The notes beneath the pieces were generated by a model that was not told the origin of the DNA, did no database searches, and worked only from the letters and a program-made list of their open reading frames with translations. A DNA stretch of 64,000 bases from Margaritifera margaritifera. Taxonomy: Eukaryota > Mollusca > Bivalvia > Unionida > Margaritiferidae. The stretch lies in assembly GCA_029931535.1 (NCBI GenBank), contig JAQPZY010001675.1:7649501-7713500 (forward strand), given 5' to 3'. Made by a program: the position numbers and the translations under genes. This document shows, piece after piece, positions 1 through 12,289 of the stretch (within the stretch, counting starts at the first letter, position 1; the number at the start of each line of letters is the position of its first letter).

Positions 1-2700
1 CTGGCCTTTGGCACCAAGAACAGACTTGAAAAAATGCTGGTGATTTTGTATTCCAAACAATCTCTGCCACCTTATTTGGGAGAAGATTGTCTATTTCCTG
101 CTGCAGAATGTCAGCTCTTAATGGCTCTTTTGGGACATCTGTAGCAAATAAAGCCTCGGACAATGGGGGAGGGGCACACTGAACGTGATCTGGAGGCTCC
201 CTGAGACTTGCAGGATCCATGGATTGTTGGGACAAAGTTTTCCACATTCCATGGCAAACAGGCCGAGTCCCACACCACCACCGGGATATGTGACAACGGA
301 AGCGTGAACATGGTGTCTTTCGAAAAAGAGCTGGTGTGAGAAACTGCGGCAAAAAAAGCACCCCCCCATCCCCCGCCTTCTCAGCTTCATGTCACTGACC
401 CTTGAGAACCATGGTTTTGACCTGAGTATAGGACCTGTAAAACTGTTTCCCTATGGGGGGTGTCAAATCTGCTCTTTGTTCTGGAACAAAGTCTGAGGTC
501 TATGATGTTGGGCCAGTGCAAGATTTCTCTTATTAACTTCCTGTTTGCTGACTTCCTCCACATGACCATTAAAAAGCAGGTTTGACAACAATGGCTGCAA
601 GCTAAATGCGGTCTTTAGACGCTATTTAAGGAAAGCAGAAGTGGAGAGAAACACACTTCTTTCCACAAGCTGTAGGTTCAATGATGCTGTTGCTGCAATA
701 GAAAGTGTGTGTTGTGCTGCCCTGTTCAGAACACATGCCATTCATAAAACTGATTCTCAAGCGTGTCCAACTTGATGGAATATAGCCTTCGATACTAAGT
801 CAAACACACAGCCTATTGCAACAACATTTCAGACCAGCAGCTACATGTCAATAAAGTGCTTCCAATCGAACTGTGCTGACGATAGTCATGAAATTCCCAG
901 GCCTGCTACGTCTCTGTCAACAGCTGGGACCTCTGTATGAAAAACAGGCATGTGTCTTACAGAAAGCCTTGTTATAGTTGGATGGCAGTTGTTACTGTGA
1001 AAAGAAAGGTATGTTGACACTGGAGTCTTGCTAACAATGTAATAAGTTTGCAACTTGACCAGACAGTGGTAACTGTCTGAAAGTCGAGTGGTCTTTTGTT
1101 GCCAATAGATCAACAGATGCTGTAACTTTATACATCGCCACTGATGGAGCAAGAGGAGGCTGGCAAAATTCAGGTGGCAACAGCCGAAAAACTTCCTCAA
1201 TTGACGTGCAGACGACTGATTCTTCTCTATACATTGTTGGATTGAGTAATGACAATGCAGCTTTTGAAAATGTGTCATCTTAAAGAATGGGGTGACACAG
1301 ATGCCTCCTGCAATGTCTGTGAAAGGGCTGGCAAAGTCTGTGAAGACTGATGGTGAACTAGACTAGGAGTCTATCCAGACTTAGATCCTGTAATCTCAAG
1401 ACAATCACTGAATGTATTGTCAATGCTCTGAGCAGTATTAAGTATCTGCAACTGTAACGTTGCTGTAGCCAGTACTGTACTGGTAAGTTGTGACAGGCCG
1501 TGACAGAGGAAAAATTGTCCACAGTACATTGTATGAGTACTTGATGATTCAAACAAGGTGCAGGGCATCTGGTACAGGATTGTCGCCATAACCAGGTTAG
1601 TAAGCCATGATGGGCCGTGCTGGAGTCGTTAAACATTGGAACATAATGGCAATGGACTGAGGTTGATATGTAATTATACCAGTCCTATGTGGATGCATAA
1701 TAGCTATGGACTGATTTATGGCTATGGACCGATATGGATCAATAATGGCACCTGGGCAATGTGGCACTAAATTGGCCATGAACTGACATGCGTTAGAGAA
1801 CTAATATTGGCTTGTCTGGATAGAGGTCATGAGCTCTTAACATCAATACTAATGTTATGATGCCTGGTCAGTGTATGTGATATTGGATCACCGCAACCAG
1901 TCTCCTCAGGCATAAGTGAAGGCCATATCGGATTTGGTGTTGACCGTCTGATGGTAGAGTCACAGTTGTGATGGAGCAGGGCAATCGTTTCCTTCATTCC
2001 TGTGCCAGTTTCATAATGCCAGGACCGGGTAGGGGATATCAGATCATCGTAACCAGTCTCTCCCTGTATCAGATGAGGCAATGTCAGAGACAGCATTGAC
2101 TTCTGTTGATCAAACTCTAATGCTATGGTTGATCCAGAGAGTCTGCCATACCTATCTGGAATTGGTCCTTAATGTACTGCGAAGAAGATCTGTTCCGATC
2201 ATAGAGGCAAAGGCATAGCTAGAACTGTGTGTGGCACCTGTGATGAGATGGTCCATTTGATTTTCTTTTGAACCAGTGAACTTGGCACTCTGAAAGTTTC
2301 CGCCAGAAGAAAGTTGCTCACTGAGGTGGTGTCAGCAGAAATGTTGATGGCATCCTCCTCTCTGATGGTGCATTTCTTTGCCTTCCCATTAGACCATGTG
2401 CACTGTCTGGCCAAAACTGCAGCCTATAGATTCTCTGCCCATCATGTGCAAATGTTACATGTATGATCTAAATTGCACCCGATACATTTCAGACATGCAG
2501 TGTGGTTATCATCAGCCAGCTTGAAACTTTTGTACTCAGAGCACTTACAGAGAGCAAAACAATGGCCTATACAGGTGAAATTAGTCAAGCATTACAGAAA
2601 CTTTCTGTGAAGAGACAGTGCTGCACCTACAATCCCAAAGGCAGGGGACAATGTGTACCCCACCCTCTAAATTTGGGGGACACACAACATTTTAAAGGGA
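1..2700 (-). mobile_element. DIRS-like retrotransposon remnant, cut by the window edge
   Basis: On the minus strand the order is a Cys-rich knuckle-like patch (about 2410-2490), a gag-like stretch (about 1030-1255, with the motif SIEEVFRLLPPEFC, which resembles the gag of the two DIRS elements further right) and then the lead-in to reverse transcriptase (about 1-300). The lead-in reads NNPWILQVSGSLQITF in one frame and PLSEALFATDVPKEPLRADI in another, followed by a start-of-fingers motif QQEIDNLL. This order is that of DIRS-1-type YR retrotransposons. Frames shift several times, so the copy is dead. The RT palm, RNase H and recombinase would lie left of position 1. The outer right end is not defined and 2700 is approximate. 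A Ty3-type origin was considered, but the RT lead-in matches DIRS better. Confidence 0.6.
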
Positions 2701-5700
2701 AAAAGGAAAATTGTAATACATAATGCACTAGTAGTGCTAAAAAATGAGAAAATCCTATTTGCTTCGACAGTTTTGCCACCTTAACTTTGTCTGCACTGTG
2801 CTATCATATTTTCCTTAGACGCTTACATTATTGCAATAAACATTTTATCATGTGCTCAAGTAACTCATGAAAACATCAGCATGTTTGAATATCTGGTTAA
2901 CCTGAAATAGCTGCACCATGGAATTTTCTCTTCTGGATCTTGCTCTCATTTAACTTTAGCATTTACTCATTACAACCACAATTTATTATAATAAATACTC
3001 AATAAAAAATACTCACATTTTCTTAATTACTTTTCAAAGTAATAAATCATTATTAAATAACAAATTGGGTATTTGCATAAAAAGTTAGTCTCTTTTGTCA
3101 TTAATTCAACCTCAAAATAAATTAAATCTTCCTTACCTTAGGTGTGACTTTAACCTCGAAAATGCATTACACAAGCGGCTGTCAAAGACTTTACATTGCA
3201 ACTCAGCCAATCACCACAAACCGTGAATGTTATCATTGCCAGATACATTATTTTAAAATTGATATTCATTGCCATCTTACAGTTTTTATCACCTTTAGCA
3301 ACTTTTACCACTGCTAGCACCAACACAGACATGGATGGGCATCCACTAAATAAAATCTGTTGGTGTATTTTATTTTTTTTTCATGATGAAAAAGTGCATC
3401 GAGAGAGGTGTAAATTTGGGGGACACAGGACAAAAAAATGATCCCATGCTTAAAGTGCAACACTGAAAAGGACACTACTAACCAACATAAATGTCTATAA
3501 AAATTACATGCATGACCTTTTGGGTCTGTAATATTAGACAATTTGTGACAGAATTCATATCCTAGGTCAAGTACACATTATTTTAATGAACATACTACCG
3601 TACATAGGGCAGGTAACCAAAATAGCACTGACGTGTATTTCACACAATGAAGTTTGAATAATAAAGTAAGAAACTTCATCTCAGATAGAAAAGAGCAAGA
3701 AATAGATAGAAATATAGATGGAGTATACTTCCCTTGTGTGAGAAACTTCTCAAACTCACTCCCAACATGAAAAAGGCACCATTTTATAACAGGTTTGCGA
3801 GGTCTCTAAAAAAAAGCATGCTTCCTAGCATGAGCAGAAGTAGTTAGTGAAGTATGGACATGATTTTGTGCCATTTCCTCTATCAAAGGGGAGATCACTC
3901 TTGTCGGACTCCTACCTGAGGGCAAATGGCTTTTAGCAATTTTTTACCCCTAAAATTTAGCTTGGGAGGGCTTGATTTACAAGGTAATGGTCATACTCCT
4001 TAGGTATTATGATCGGGTAACATACTTAAAGAAGAAATGATGATACGGTAGTCCCCCTCCTGTAAGGCCATCCATTCTGCACTGAAAAGCTGGCCTTATA
4101 AAAGGGGTGGCCTCTCTTGAGGACAAAATGGTAAAAGTATACCATGTTGGTAATGTGCAATGTGGCCTCTGATCAGAGAGTGGCTTCTCTTAAAAAGGGA
4201 TTCTCATTAGGAGAGACCACTGATTTTGATGTCAATATTAGTATAGGTTGTACACAATTTTGCTGCTTGGTTAGTATTTAGAAATTCATGGCCAGTACAC
4301 AAGGTTCTGCTCTTAATAGATTGTGAGTGGTAAGAAAGATCAAGTCTGTATTTCATTCCATTAAATACAGCATACAAATTATGTGTTTGCTCTGGTTATC
4401 GATTGCCTAGTACCAGCTTTGCTATACTGACAACAATGTTAATTAGAGCTTATAATGGTAGAAAAAGACAACAGCACTATTAATGCAAGAGTCAGCGTCA
4501 GCTGAACAAAACCACTTAAAAGTCTAGAGCAGGGATAGCATACATTAATGAGTATAAAGAATTTACAAGCTTAAACTATGCAAGTGCTTAAATAGTTCAA
4601 CAATGAGAGATAAATACTTATTATATATTTCGTAATAAAATACTTCTAATCCAATTTGAATATTTTAGTGATATGATATATTAGCCATAGTCCATTTGAT
4701 GTCCCCTGAATGGCCATAAAATTCCATTTTCTTTAAAATTTCACTTTCAACATGATTGTTAACTCTATTACAGACAAATTATTCTCTATTAATGAACACA
4801 AAAATAATTTTTTCATAATTTTTTAAAGGTATGGTTTAAATTTTTGCCTAATATTAACATAGTTCAAAATTAGACACCTTCAAGGAATTAGGACATATGT
4901 ATTGCTTAGCTGATTTAACAGCATACAGTCCAAGTGTGATTAGTTGCTATCCTTTTAGGACAGGGTAACCCTTGTTATCGTCTGTTCATTATTTATGGAA
5001 AACCAGATGTCATAGATGCGAATAACAAGATCCCAGCCTGAGTTTCAAAATGAAATATAGGTCATAGTGACCAACTGTTGGTGGAAAGGTGTTGCACCCA
5101 CCAAGACACATCAATGTATCAATTTCAATCACACTGTAGCCACAGAACACAAGAAAATGACAAAAATGCAAAATTTAAACAAAGTTAATAACATGTGAAA
5201 TCTAGGTCAAACTTAACTACTTTTGGCAATTTGGTATTTGGATCCAACAAGATGTATGCACAAAGTTGGAGGCCTCCCTAACCAAAAGTACATCAAAGAT
5301 GCTGCCAGGACTTTATCTGAATGGAGGATCTCCCCCTTGTCACCAAAATGGGATGGGGGGAGGAAAAAAATGGGGGGAGATGGGAGGGGGAATAGTCACC
5401 CTTCATTATTTACCCAACAATAAAATGTCTCTCCTTCTGCTCCACTCTGTTTGGTCTCTATTGAAATCAAAATTCTCATAATATTCCCCCCTCTAGTTGT
5501 AAAAGCATTAATCTGTTGACTGTTTATGTGCCTAATCTGTTCATTATCTGTGTATGAATACTGTTCTATGCTGAGAACCCCCTTTCACAGTCTGATGTCT
5601 GAAGGGGCATATGCACAGCTTGCTTTGCCAGCTTCAACAAGTTGGGAAACTGTTCTTTATGGTTGTTTTGTAGAATGTTCCACAGTTCACAGGTACTGTC

Positions 5701-7665
5701 TCATGGATATCTCTGCTACAGAATGCATGTGATCTGGTGATTCGGCATGTTGCGTACAATTTGACAGCCTGAAATTCAGATTTCTGACGTAAAAGGGTTA
5801 TTTTTCTGACACTTTTTGCAAATATTACACAACATACCTCCCATCTTGGTGATGTGTTGTAATCATTTGTACTGTAACAACCAAGATTTCTGAAAATTTG
5901 CATTAAATTTAGGTTTCCTATTTGGTGGTACATTTAACTCGGCATTTAGCATTGTTTTAGAATTATCACCCTCCATTGGGAACGAAACTCCACTTCATCC
6001 TTCACTTCTTCATTCTGCCATTCACTTTGCATATTTGCACAGGCACTGATATGAATTTGAAAAGAATCTGTAATTTTCCATCCAACCATGCTCGACTATA
6101 ATCTCACCTTCCGGAAACAGGCCAATGTTCACGCATGTGCAAATGTGATAAAAGGGCATCTATTGCAGAACTCATCTAGTACAGATGTTTTCCTGTTATA
6201 AATAATTAGCATGATTTTCAAGCATCCTTTTGTATTAACATACATCTGCGTACTCTGGAATGGACAGAGGTATTTTGATCCAACAAGTATTCTTGCTTTT
6301 AATGTTGTTTTAAAGATTGCTAATTATTCAGTTATCTTAACAGTTAAATAAAAATTGCATACTGCATTGATTGCATTTTTATATGTGTGACTTTGAACTA
6401 ATTTGCGGGAGTTCATGCATCACTGCTTTCCAAGTGTGCTAATTTGGGGAATTATTTGTGTGATTTACACAAGCACATGCTCTGGCAGCATCTCTGGTAC
6501 ATGCAACGCTAGGTTAAATGAAAATCTTAGCCTAAGTCAAGGAAGTGTGATATGTTGACCTACTTTTGGTAAAGTGGTGTTGTACATATCTAGATGTATA
6601 CACATACCAAGAAGCATGACTCTGTGGCCAGCTATAATTAAGAAACTGAACACATTACTGAAGTGAAAGTAATGTTAAAAAAGTTTAATCTGGAGTTGAA
6701 TGTGCTATCACTTTGTAAAAAAGGGAAGAATTCTCACCCCATGGGATGAATCATGAAAATGGGAAGAATCCTCACCCCATGGGATGACTAATGAACAAGA
6801 ATGATACAAGCTGAAGATATATGCATAGTGATGCGATATTCCAAACCCAAAGAGGGTGGGATAAAATGGCACTGAAATAAAAGGAAAGTAAAAAATTTAC
6901 CACTGAGATTAAACTAGGGGATGGAAGGACAGATGTAGGTTAATCTAGGGTGTGGACAAACATATGGATAGATGGACATGCATACACAGATACCAAAGTG
7001 ATCGCTATGGTGGGCTCTACAAAAATGATAACAAAGAACAAAATTATTGAGCCTGCAAATTAAAAACTTGCAAGATGCATGTGCCAGAGTTCATAGTTAT
7101 TATTAAACTCAAATTAAGATGCAATTTTGTAGATTCATCTTGCAGTTTTCATGCTAACTCAATTGTATGGTCAGTCGTAGTGCAACAACTAAACTGACTA
7201 TACAAGTAGTTTTGTTGGTCATACTTCTGTAGATGAAAATCTATCTACTTGTCCTCCTTTTGTATTTTGTTGTACTTATCAATTTCAACAAAAGAGCTAC
7301 ATTTCAATTAACACCGCTTACATGCCGCTAAGAGCAAATGTAAGATGTATAACTCCATTACATGTTAGTCATTTCATTCATGATAAATTATTCCCTACAA
7401 CCTACTTTCCCTTAGAATAATACAGATAGATTAAGAAAAGAAATTTAGTTACAAGTTTTTCAAATGGAGATATGCTTGATCATCAATCTTTACATTTTGT
7501 TGTCATGGAGAGAAATATCTGTGGTTGGATCAGTTCTTGACCTTCTAAACTATCATAGCTGATCTCTCTATGCAGCACATTATGAAATAAAATGTGGAAA
7601 CTAAAGAAATAGTTAACATTCACTCTTCTCCACTTTTTATAAGTGACCCAACAATATATTTTTAC
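2701..7665. other. PRPF4B intron or downstream sequence with no recognised gene
   Basis: This AT-rich stretch lies 3' of PRPF4B exon 6. I searched it for the conserved linker and kinase-domain exons of PRPF4B on the minus strand and recognised none. It holds a short tandem duplication at 6722-6790, and the phrase AAATTTGGGGGACACA occurs twice in the same orientation (about 2667 and 3412), suggesting one old repeat family. The open frames here are short and have no recognisable domain. Confidence 0.5.
6722..6790. repeat. Two-copy tandem duplication of about 39 bp
   Basis: The unit GGGAAGAATTCTCACCCCAT and its following 19 bases occur twice back to back with two or three differences. It looks like a local duplication. 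No coding role is visible. Confidence 0.8.
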
Positions 7666-8050
7666 CTCCTTCCAGCAACAATGCTTGACGTTTCTTTTCC
7701 ATGGACACCTCAAAGTCTTCTGTATTCTCTTCCTCAAATATCTGTTTTCTTTTGTCAATTTCCTCATCAATGTCACTGTCTGGGGCAGAGGAGCTGTCAT
7801 AGTCACTCTCAACACCGTCAACACCGTCGCTGCTCTGACTAACAGAACTGTCATGGCTCCGACTGACAGAACTGTCACGGCTCTCATCACTCTGGTCACT
7901 GCAGGAGTCTTGGCTGCTAGAACTTTTTGATGATTCAAGATCAATTGGCTCCCACATGTCTAAACTCCCCTGAGAGACCTGAGCATTGCCCTCATTGTCA
8001 GTAGTTGATGGAGTACATTCAGTATTACTGTTTGTCTCATTTTTCAGCCT
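7666..8050 (-). CDS. PRPF4B: PRPF4B exon 6: acidic linker before the kinase domain
   Basis: This is the sixth coding exon and the last one visible in the window. It starts after a TTTTAG acceptor in phase 0, runs 128 codons plus one base, and ends at a GTAAAA donor. It encodes roughly residues 569-696: a Ser/Asp-rich stretch (SSKSSSSQDSCSDQSDESRD), then DIDEEIDKRKQIFEEENTED and FEVSMEKKRQALL. The second half matches the conserved Asp/Glu-rich segment that precedes the kinase domain in PRP4 kinases. PRPF4B phosphorylates spliceosomal proteins such as PRPF6 and PRPF31 and acts in the nucleus during B-complex assembly (established for the family). The kinase core itself (glycine loop, HxD, DFG) is not in the window. 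The reading frame is intact. Confidence 0.85.
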
Positions 8051-8984
8051 CTAAAAGTAAAACACAAGAATCAGGGCTCAAATTTAACACTTTAATAGCC
8101 ACAAAATGCGAGCTTATTTTATACAATGCAAGTTCTTGCATCTTTACGAGAGTGCTGAAATTTCAATAGCAGACAAACAAGGCTCATTTAGGTTGCTGTT
8201 GTCGACTTTATTGCTTGGGAAAATTGAATAGTCTTCCCCAGGTGGAAAACTTTGAGAGTTTTGTTAAAATGACATCTCATGAAATAATTTTATTGGTTTG
8301 AGCACATCTGCAAGTATCAAAGCAGATAATAATTAGCACACCAATGAGACAGGAAGCCATGTTAGTTACCCAAACATGCTCAGTAGTCAATGTTTAATGG
8401 ATTATCAGCATCCTAGAGAGTACTGAAATGCAAGTGCCTTACTATGACATTTAATGGTACTAGCCAGAACTGACAAATGACACACAGATCTGGACAGATC
8501 ATAACTTTTTTTAATCCATATTTTTGTTTAATTATCCATTCTTAATTTCAAAAACATTATGGAGTTCTGCGATGATTAGTTTGCAAAAAGAAAATGAGGC
8601 TACAGATGTCTGAAATATTAGCCTGAGTTGTTAACAGGTTAATATAGAATATGACCTATTATTCCTTTTGTTATTCTGAAGTTTAATCATACACATCAGA
8701 AACAGACCTAGCTTCTACCGATTGCTTAACCATCTTGTTGATTAAAACATACTGTTGAAATTGACGAGTAGTATATAGTTCTTATTTTCCTTAAAAATGT
8801 CATATTATAGTATACTGGTAGCCAGGTTTGAAATATTGCAAGTAAAAGTTTAATTTTGCAGGTAGATTTTTTTCTCAAGGGCACATCAGCACAACACCAG
8901 CTATATGGTGCAGATTAAATGTAAAACTCTAAAAATGAAAATACAAGACAGTTTAGACAACAATCAAAGAACAAGTGAAAGGTT
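8051..8984. other. PRPF4B intron 5, left part
   Basis: This is non-coding intron sequence. At about 8073 there is a CAGGGCTCAAATTTAAC end that resembles the terminus of the hAT-like element at 33593. No partner end was found nearby, so it is at most a solo remnant. The rest is AT-rich and featureless. Confidence 0.4.
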
Positions 8985-9320
8985 CAACCTAGACATTAAT
9001 AAGTGAGAGATTGGTCTCTGGAGCTCAAAGTACCTGATAAGTTCTGAGAGATGAGGTTTTGGCCCTATGGTGGACATCATCCAGAACTTAAGAGTATTAG
9101 AAAGGGCTGCTCTATAGCCCTAATGGTGGAAAATGAGCAATGTTTTCTTCAAAAAAGAATGTAAAGAAAATCCACAATTGAGGTGTAAGAGGAGCAGATC
9201 AGATCAATGCCATGCTGCCTGCACCAATTACAGAATACTCTCTACCTGGTGTCGCAACATTGGGGGTCAACTCTCTTTTAGCCTGAGAGATACAGTCTGC
9301 AACCCAGATAAAAAATGATC
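8985..9320 (-). pseudogene. Tyrosine recombinase fragment of DIRS-like element 1
   Basis: The nucleotide sequence aligns with the N-terminal half of the recombinase at 26900-27260, for example a shared block around GGTCTCTGGAGCTCAAAGTA and another around CTCTATAGCCCT. In family terms this is the core-binding half of a YR transposase. The catalytic C-terminal half is not recognisable to the left, so the gene is both frameshifted and truncated. Confidence 0.6.
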
Positions 9321-9613
9321 TCAGCTGAAAGCACGTTTGATATGAGCCAGGCATAAAGATGGAGCATCTGTGGATTATTTTGCAGGAGGGCTCCTCTGCT
9401 GCAACAGCAGATCCCTCCTTAGCAGTAACTCCCTGGAGATGTCCATCAACATGTCAAGGAAATCCCTAAACTATGAACACTGATGCCATAAGGTGGCTAT
9501 CAGGATGAACCATGACATCAAAGTCCTGACTGTGATTATTCTAAAAGGTGGGAAGGTGTAAGCATACAGTTAATCCCACTTCAGACTGAAGGCATTCACT
9601 ACCACCCATGTAC

Positions 9614-10090
9614 TCAAGCCTGGCACTGCAGAGACATAAAGTGGTAGTTTGTTGTTGAGCTTTGTTGCAAACAAATCGACCACTGACCTCCCCCCGGGTC
9701 AAAATACACTCTCACTATCAATTGGTGCAGAGACCATTCTGTGATGACTGCACGTTCTTGCCTGGACAGGCTGTTCACTAGAATATTTATCTTGCCTGGA
9801 ATGTGGTGGTCTCTAAGAGTAATATCCTCCACAGCTGTCTGTCCAAGGTTACAGACTTCTATGGAAAGAGAAGGGGCATGAGTGCCTCCTTGGTGTCTGA
9901 GGTACGCCATAACCAACATGTCGTGCATGAGAACCATAACAGAGCTGTGCCTTAGGAGATCAATGCACCCCTGTAGTGCTAGAAAAACAGCACAGATTTC
10001 TAGGTTGTCGTTATGCAGGGAAGAATCCTGCCTGGACCACAAGCCCTGAAGGACTACTCCCGCTGTCTCTAGGTGAGCAACCCAGCCCAA
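9614..10090 (-). pseudogene. RNase H domain of DIRS-like element 1
   Basis: A 158-codon open stretch carries the hallmarks of DIRS RNase H: SSLHNDNLEI, then MLVMAYLRHQGGTH and HHIPGKINILVNSLSR. The catalytic aspartate expected just before the AYLRHQGG block (DNTSVVAYL in the second DIRS copy) is replaced by HDMLVMAYL, so the D is shifted and the site is probably inactive. The domain degrades the RNA strand of the RNA/DNA hybrid during reverse transcription (family knowledge). It follows the RT segment on the same strand. Confidence 0.7.
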
Positions 10091-10317
10091 ATTTGAGGCA
10101 TCTGTGTGAATAATGGAACTCTGACCAGAAACCTATCCCGATATATCCACCAGCCGAGGTGCTGACAAAATCTGGATCCCAACAGAATCCAAGCTGAAAG
10201 GAGGTTCCTGTGAGGTCTCTAATTTTGCTAACAGCAAAAAATAGAGAAATCTTCCTAGAGGAACTATATCCACTACCACAATAAGGATCCCCACAAGACA
10301 GAGGTAGAGGGAAGCAG

Positions 10318-10636
10318 ACAACAAAGTCCTCTCGAACACTTGTATTGTGAAGGACAGTATCTGCGTGATCCTGTCTGCAGGACATGAACTGCCTCTTAAT
10401 TTTTGAAGAAATTCATCCCCACATACATGAAATTCTGAAAAGTAAGTTTTAGTACTAACAAAATCTGGATCTCTAGTGAGCAAACAATGAAGTCCTCTCA
10501 AACACTGTTATTGTGAAGGACAGTATCTGTGTGATCCTGTCTGGATGAACGTGAACCATCTCTTTATTTTTGAGGAAATTCATCCCCATATAAATGAAAT
10601 TCTGAGAAGTAATCAGATATGATTTATACAGCTTGG
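10318..10636. repeat. Direct duplication of about 170 bp inside DIRS-like RT
   Basis: The block from the phrase AAGTCCTCTCGAACACT through GAAATTCATCCCCACATA is repeated at about 10490-10600 with scattered differences. It covers the region between RT and RNase H of element 1 and shows an internal tandem duplication after insertion. Confidence 0.7.
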
Positions 10637-11072
10637 GGATTAAGCCCAGACGAGTCACTCTGCCAACAGGTCTCTGAGTAAGATATGTCTGAGAATGTTG
10701 GATATCAAGAATGTCGAAATACTAGATGATGGGCACCCTCAACAATCTTAAATGAGCCTCTATTACTCCCATTTCTCTGGTAAAGTCTCTGGGCAAGGTT
10801 GGGAAGAGAAATGACAGAAATTGAAAAACCTCCTGGTCCAGACAGAACTGCAGGAATTTCCTGTGAGATGGTAAGATGGAGTTGCATAGGTAAGCATCCT
10901 GGAGGTATATGGAGACTGTCCTGTTGTCCACCCTTATGGCATTTCTGACTGAGGCTGACGTCCCCAATTTGAAGTTTAATGGGGAGTGATTGATGATATG
11001 GAAAAATGTTCCCCCTTTTTTTGAAACCAGGAAAATCCGGGAACAGAATCCCGGGCTTTGAGTGTTTAACAC
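10473..11072 (-). pseudogene. Reverse transcriptase of DIRS-like element 1
   Basis: Fingers and palm motifs are visible in pieces: SPGFCSRIFLVSKKGGTF (the start of the RT core), then SIYLQDAYLCNSI, which corresponds to motif A with its aspartate, and further on YFDILDI where the YxDD box of motif C is expected. That change removes the second catalytic aspartate position. The end of the palm (LITSQNFIYMGMNFL) follows after a frame change. This is a dead copy. Confidence 0.7.
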
Positions 11073-11598
11073 CCCCTCTCTACTGCGACCTTCCTCAGAA
11101 GGGTGTATACCTCTAGATTAAGGATTCCAGATCGGTCTGGTGAAGAAAAAAAAAAAGGGTGTCATTAAGTGGAGTGTTACAGAAGCGAAGCAAGTACCCT
11201 CTGTTATTTTGGAGAGGACCCATGTATGGGCTATTAGGTCCAACTACACCTCTGAAAAGTGGACCAGACTGGCACCTATTGGGATGTCAGGAAGATGGGG
11301 ACATGACAGAAGATGAATTGACTCACTACAGCCTACTACCTCCCCTTAGGGAGGGTGGCAGAGTCCATAGGCTTCCTGCCCTGGTCTTTATGACTCCACT
11401 GTTCAGCGAATGAGGGGCAAGGAGGAGTTTTAAAGGGACTCTGGCAGTTCTGCTGGGACCCCTACTTTAAGCATTTAGGCAGGGGACCCATGAACCACTC
11501 ATGCTAAGGATGATTCTTCACTGGTTCAAAGTGCCTGGAACCAAGGTCAACAACTGTTGTTGTTGATTCCTAAGATCTTTCAAGGGCACTGTAGGTAT

Positions 11599-12282
11599 TA
11601 TAGTATTTACCTACCCTCCCATCAGTTTGTACCCCCCTACCTATTTTAAAAACGAACAGCATGAAGGATATAAATAATGCACAAAACTCAGTAATTTCAT
11701 TCATTAATTTATCATTTCTAACCTGATTGTCACCAGTTGGTCCATAACACTGTCATCTTGTTAATGTCTCAAACCAAACATAATTTTTCAGGGTTAACAA
11801 CAAGCCTACTTGCTGTCCTTTTCCAGTTCCTGGAAACGACCATTTTCAGTAATACATAGAAGGTAAAAACTGTATTGTTGCCATCCATTATTTGCAATAT
11901 CCAGCTATAATATTTCTCAAACAAATTTAACAAAATAAAAAGGGCAAGCGGTGTAACTCTTATGTACATGAATTCAAAAGGATGTAACACCCAAAGTTAC
12001 AGAAATTTACAGAATCATTTGACCATGAACAAAATCACTCCTGTTGTCTAAAACAACAGAGTCGCCCACTCAAATATGGCAGCAGCGTTAGTAAAGAAAC
12101 TCCCATTTGGTTTGAAACACAAACAAGATGACAGTGTTAGAGACCCCTTGGCAACAATCAGGTTAGAAATTAAAAATTGCATGAAAGGACTACGTTTTGT
12201 GCATTTATTATATCCTTGATGCTTTTTGTTTTTAAAATCCGTAGGGGGGTACAAACAAACAGGAGGGTAAGCGAATACTATA
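11599..12282. mobile_element. MITE of about 0.68 kb with long terminal inverted repeats
   Basis: The ends are near-perfect inverted repeats of about 80 bp. The left arm reads TATAGTATTTACCTACCCTC and continues through GTTTGTACCCCCCTAC and AAGGATATAA; the right arm is its complement. The element carries no transposase-like protein. It interrupts the gag/RT region of DIRS-like element 1, so it is the younger insertion. The left end begins in a TATA context; a TA target duplication is possible but not proven. The superfamily is unresolved. Confidence 0.8.
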
Positions 12283-12289
12283 GCCATTG

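Noticed and set aside
2502..2723. Plus-strand 73-codon frame
   Set aside because: No recognisable domain, no splice context, and it overlaps the Cys-rich minus-strand gag region of DIRS remnant 0.
3150..3540. Overlapping open frames on both strands
   Set aside because: Short, AT-rich, no family resemblance; open by chance.
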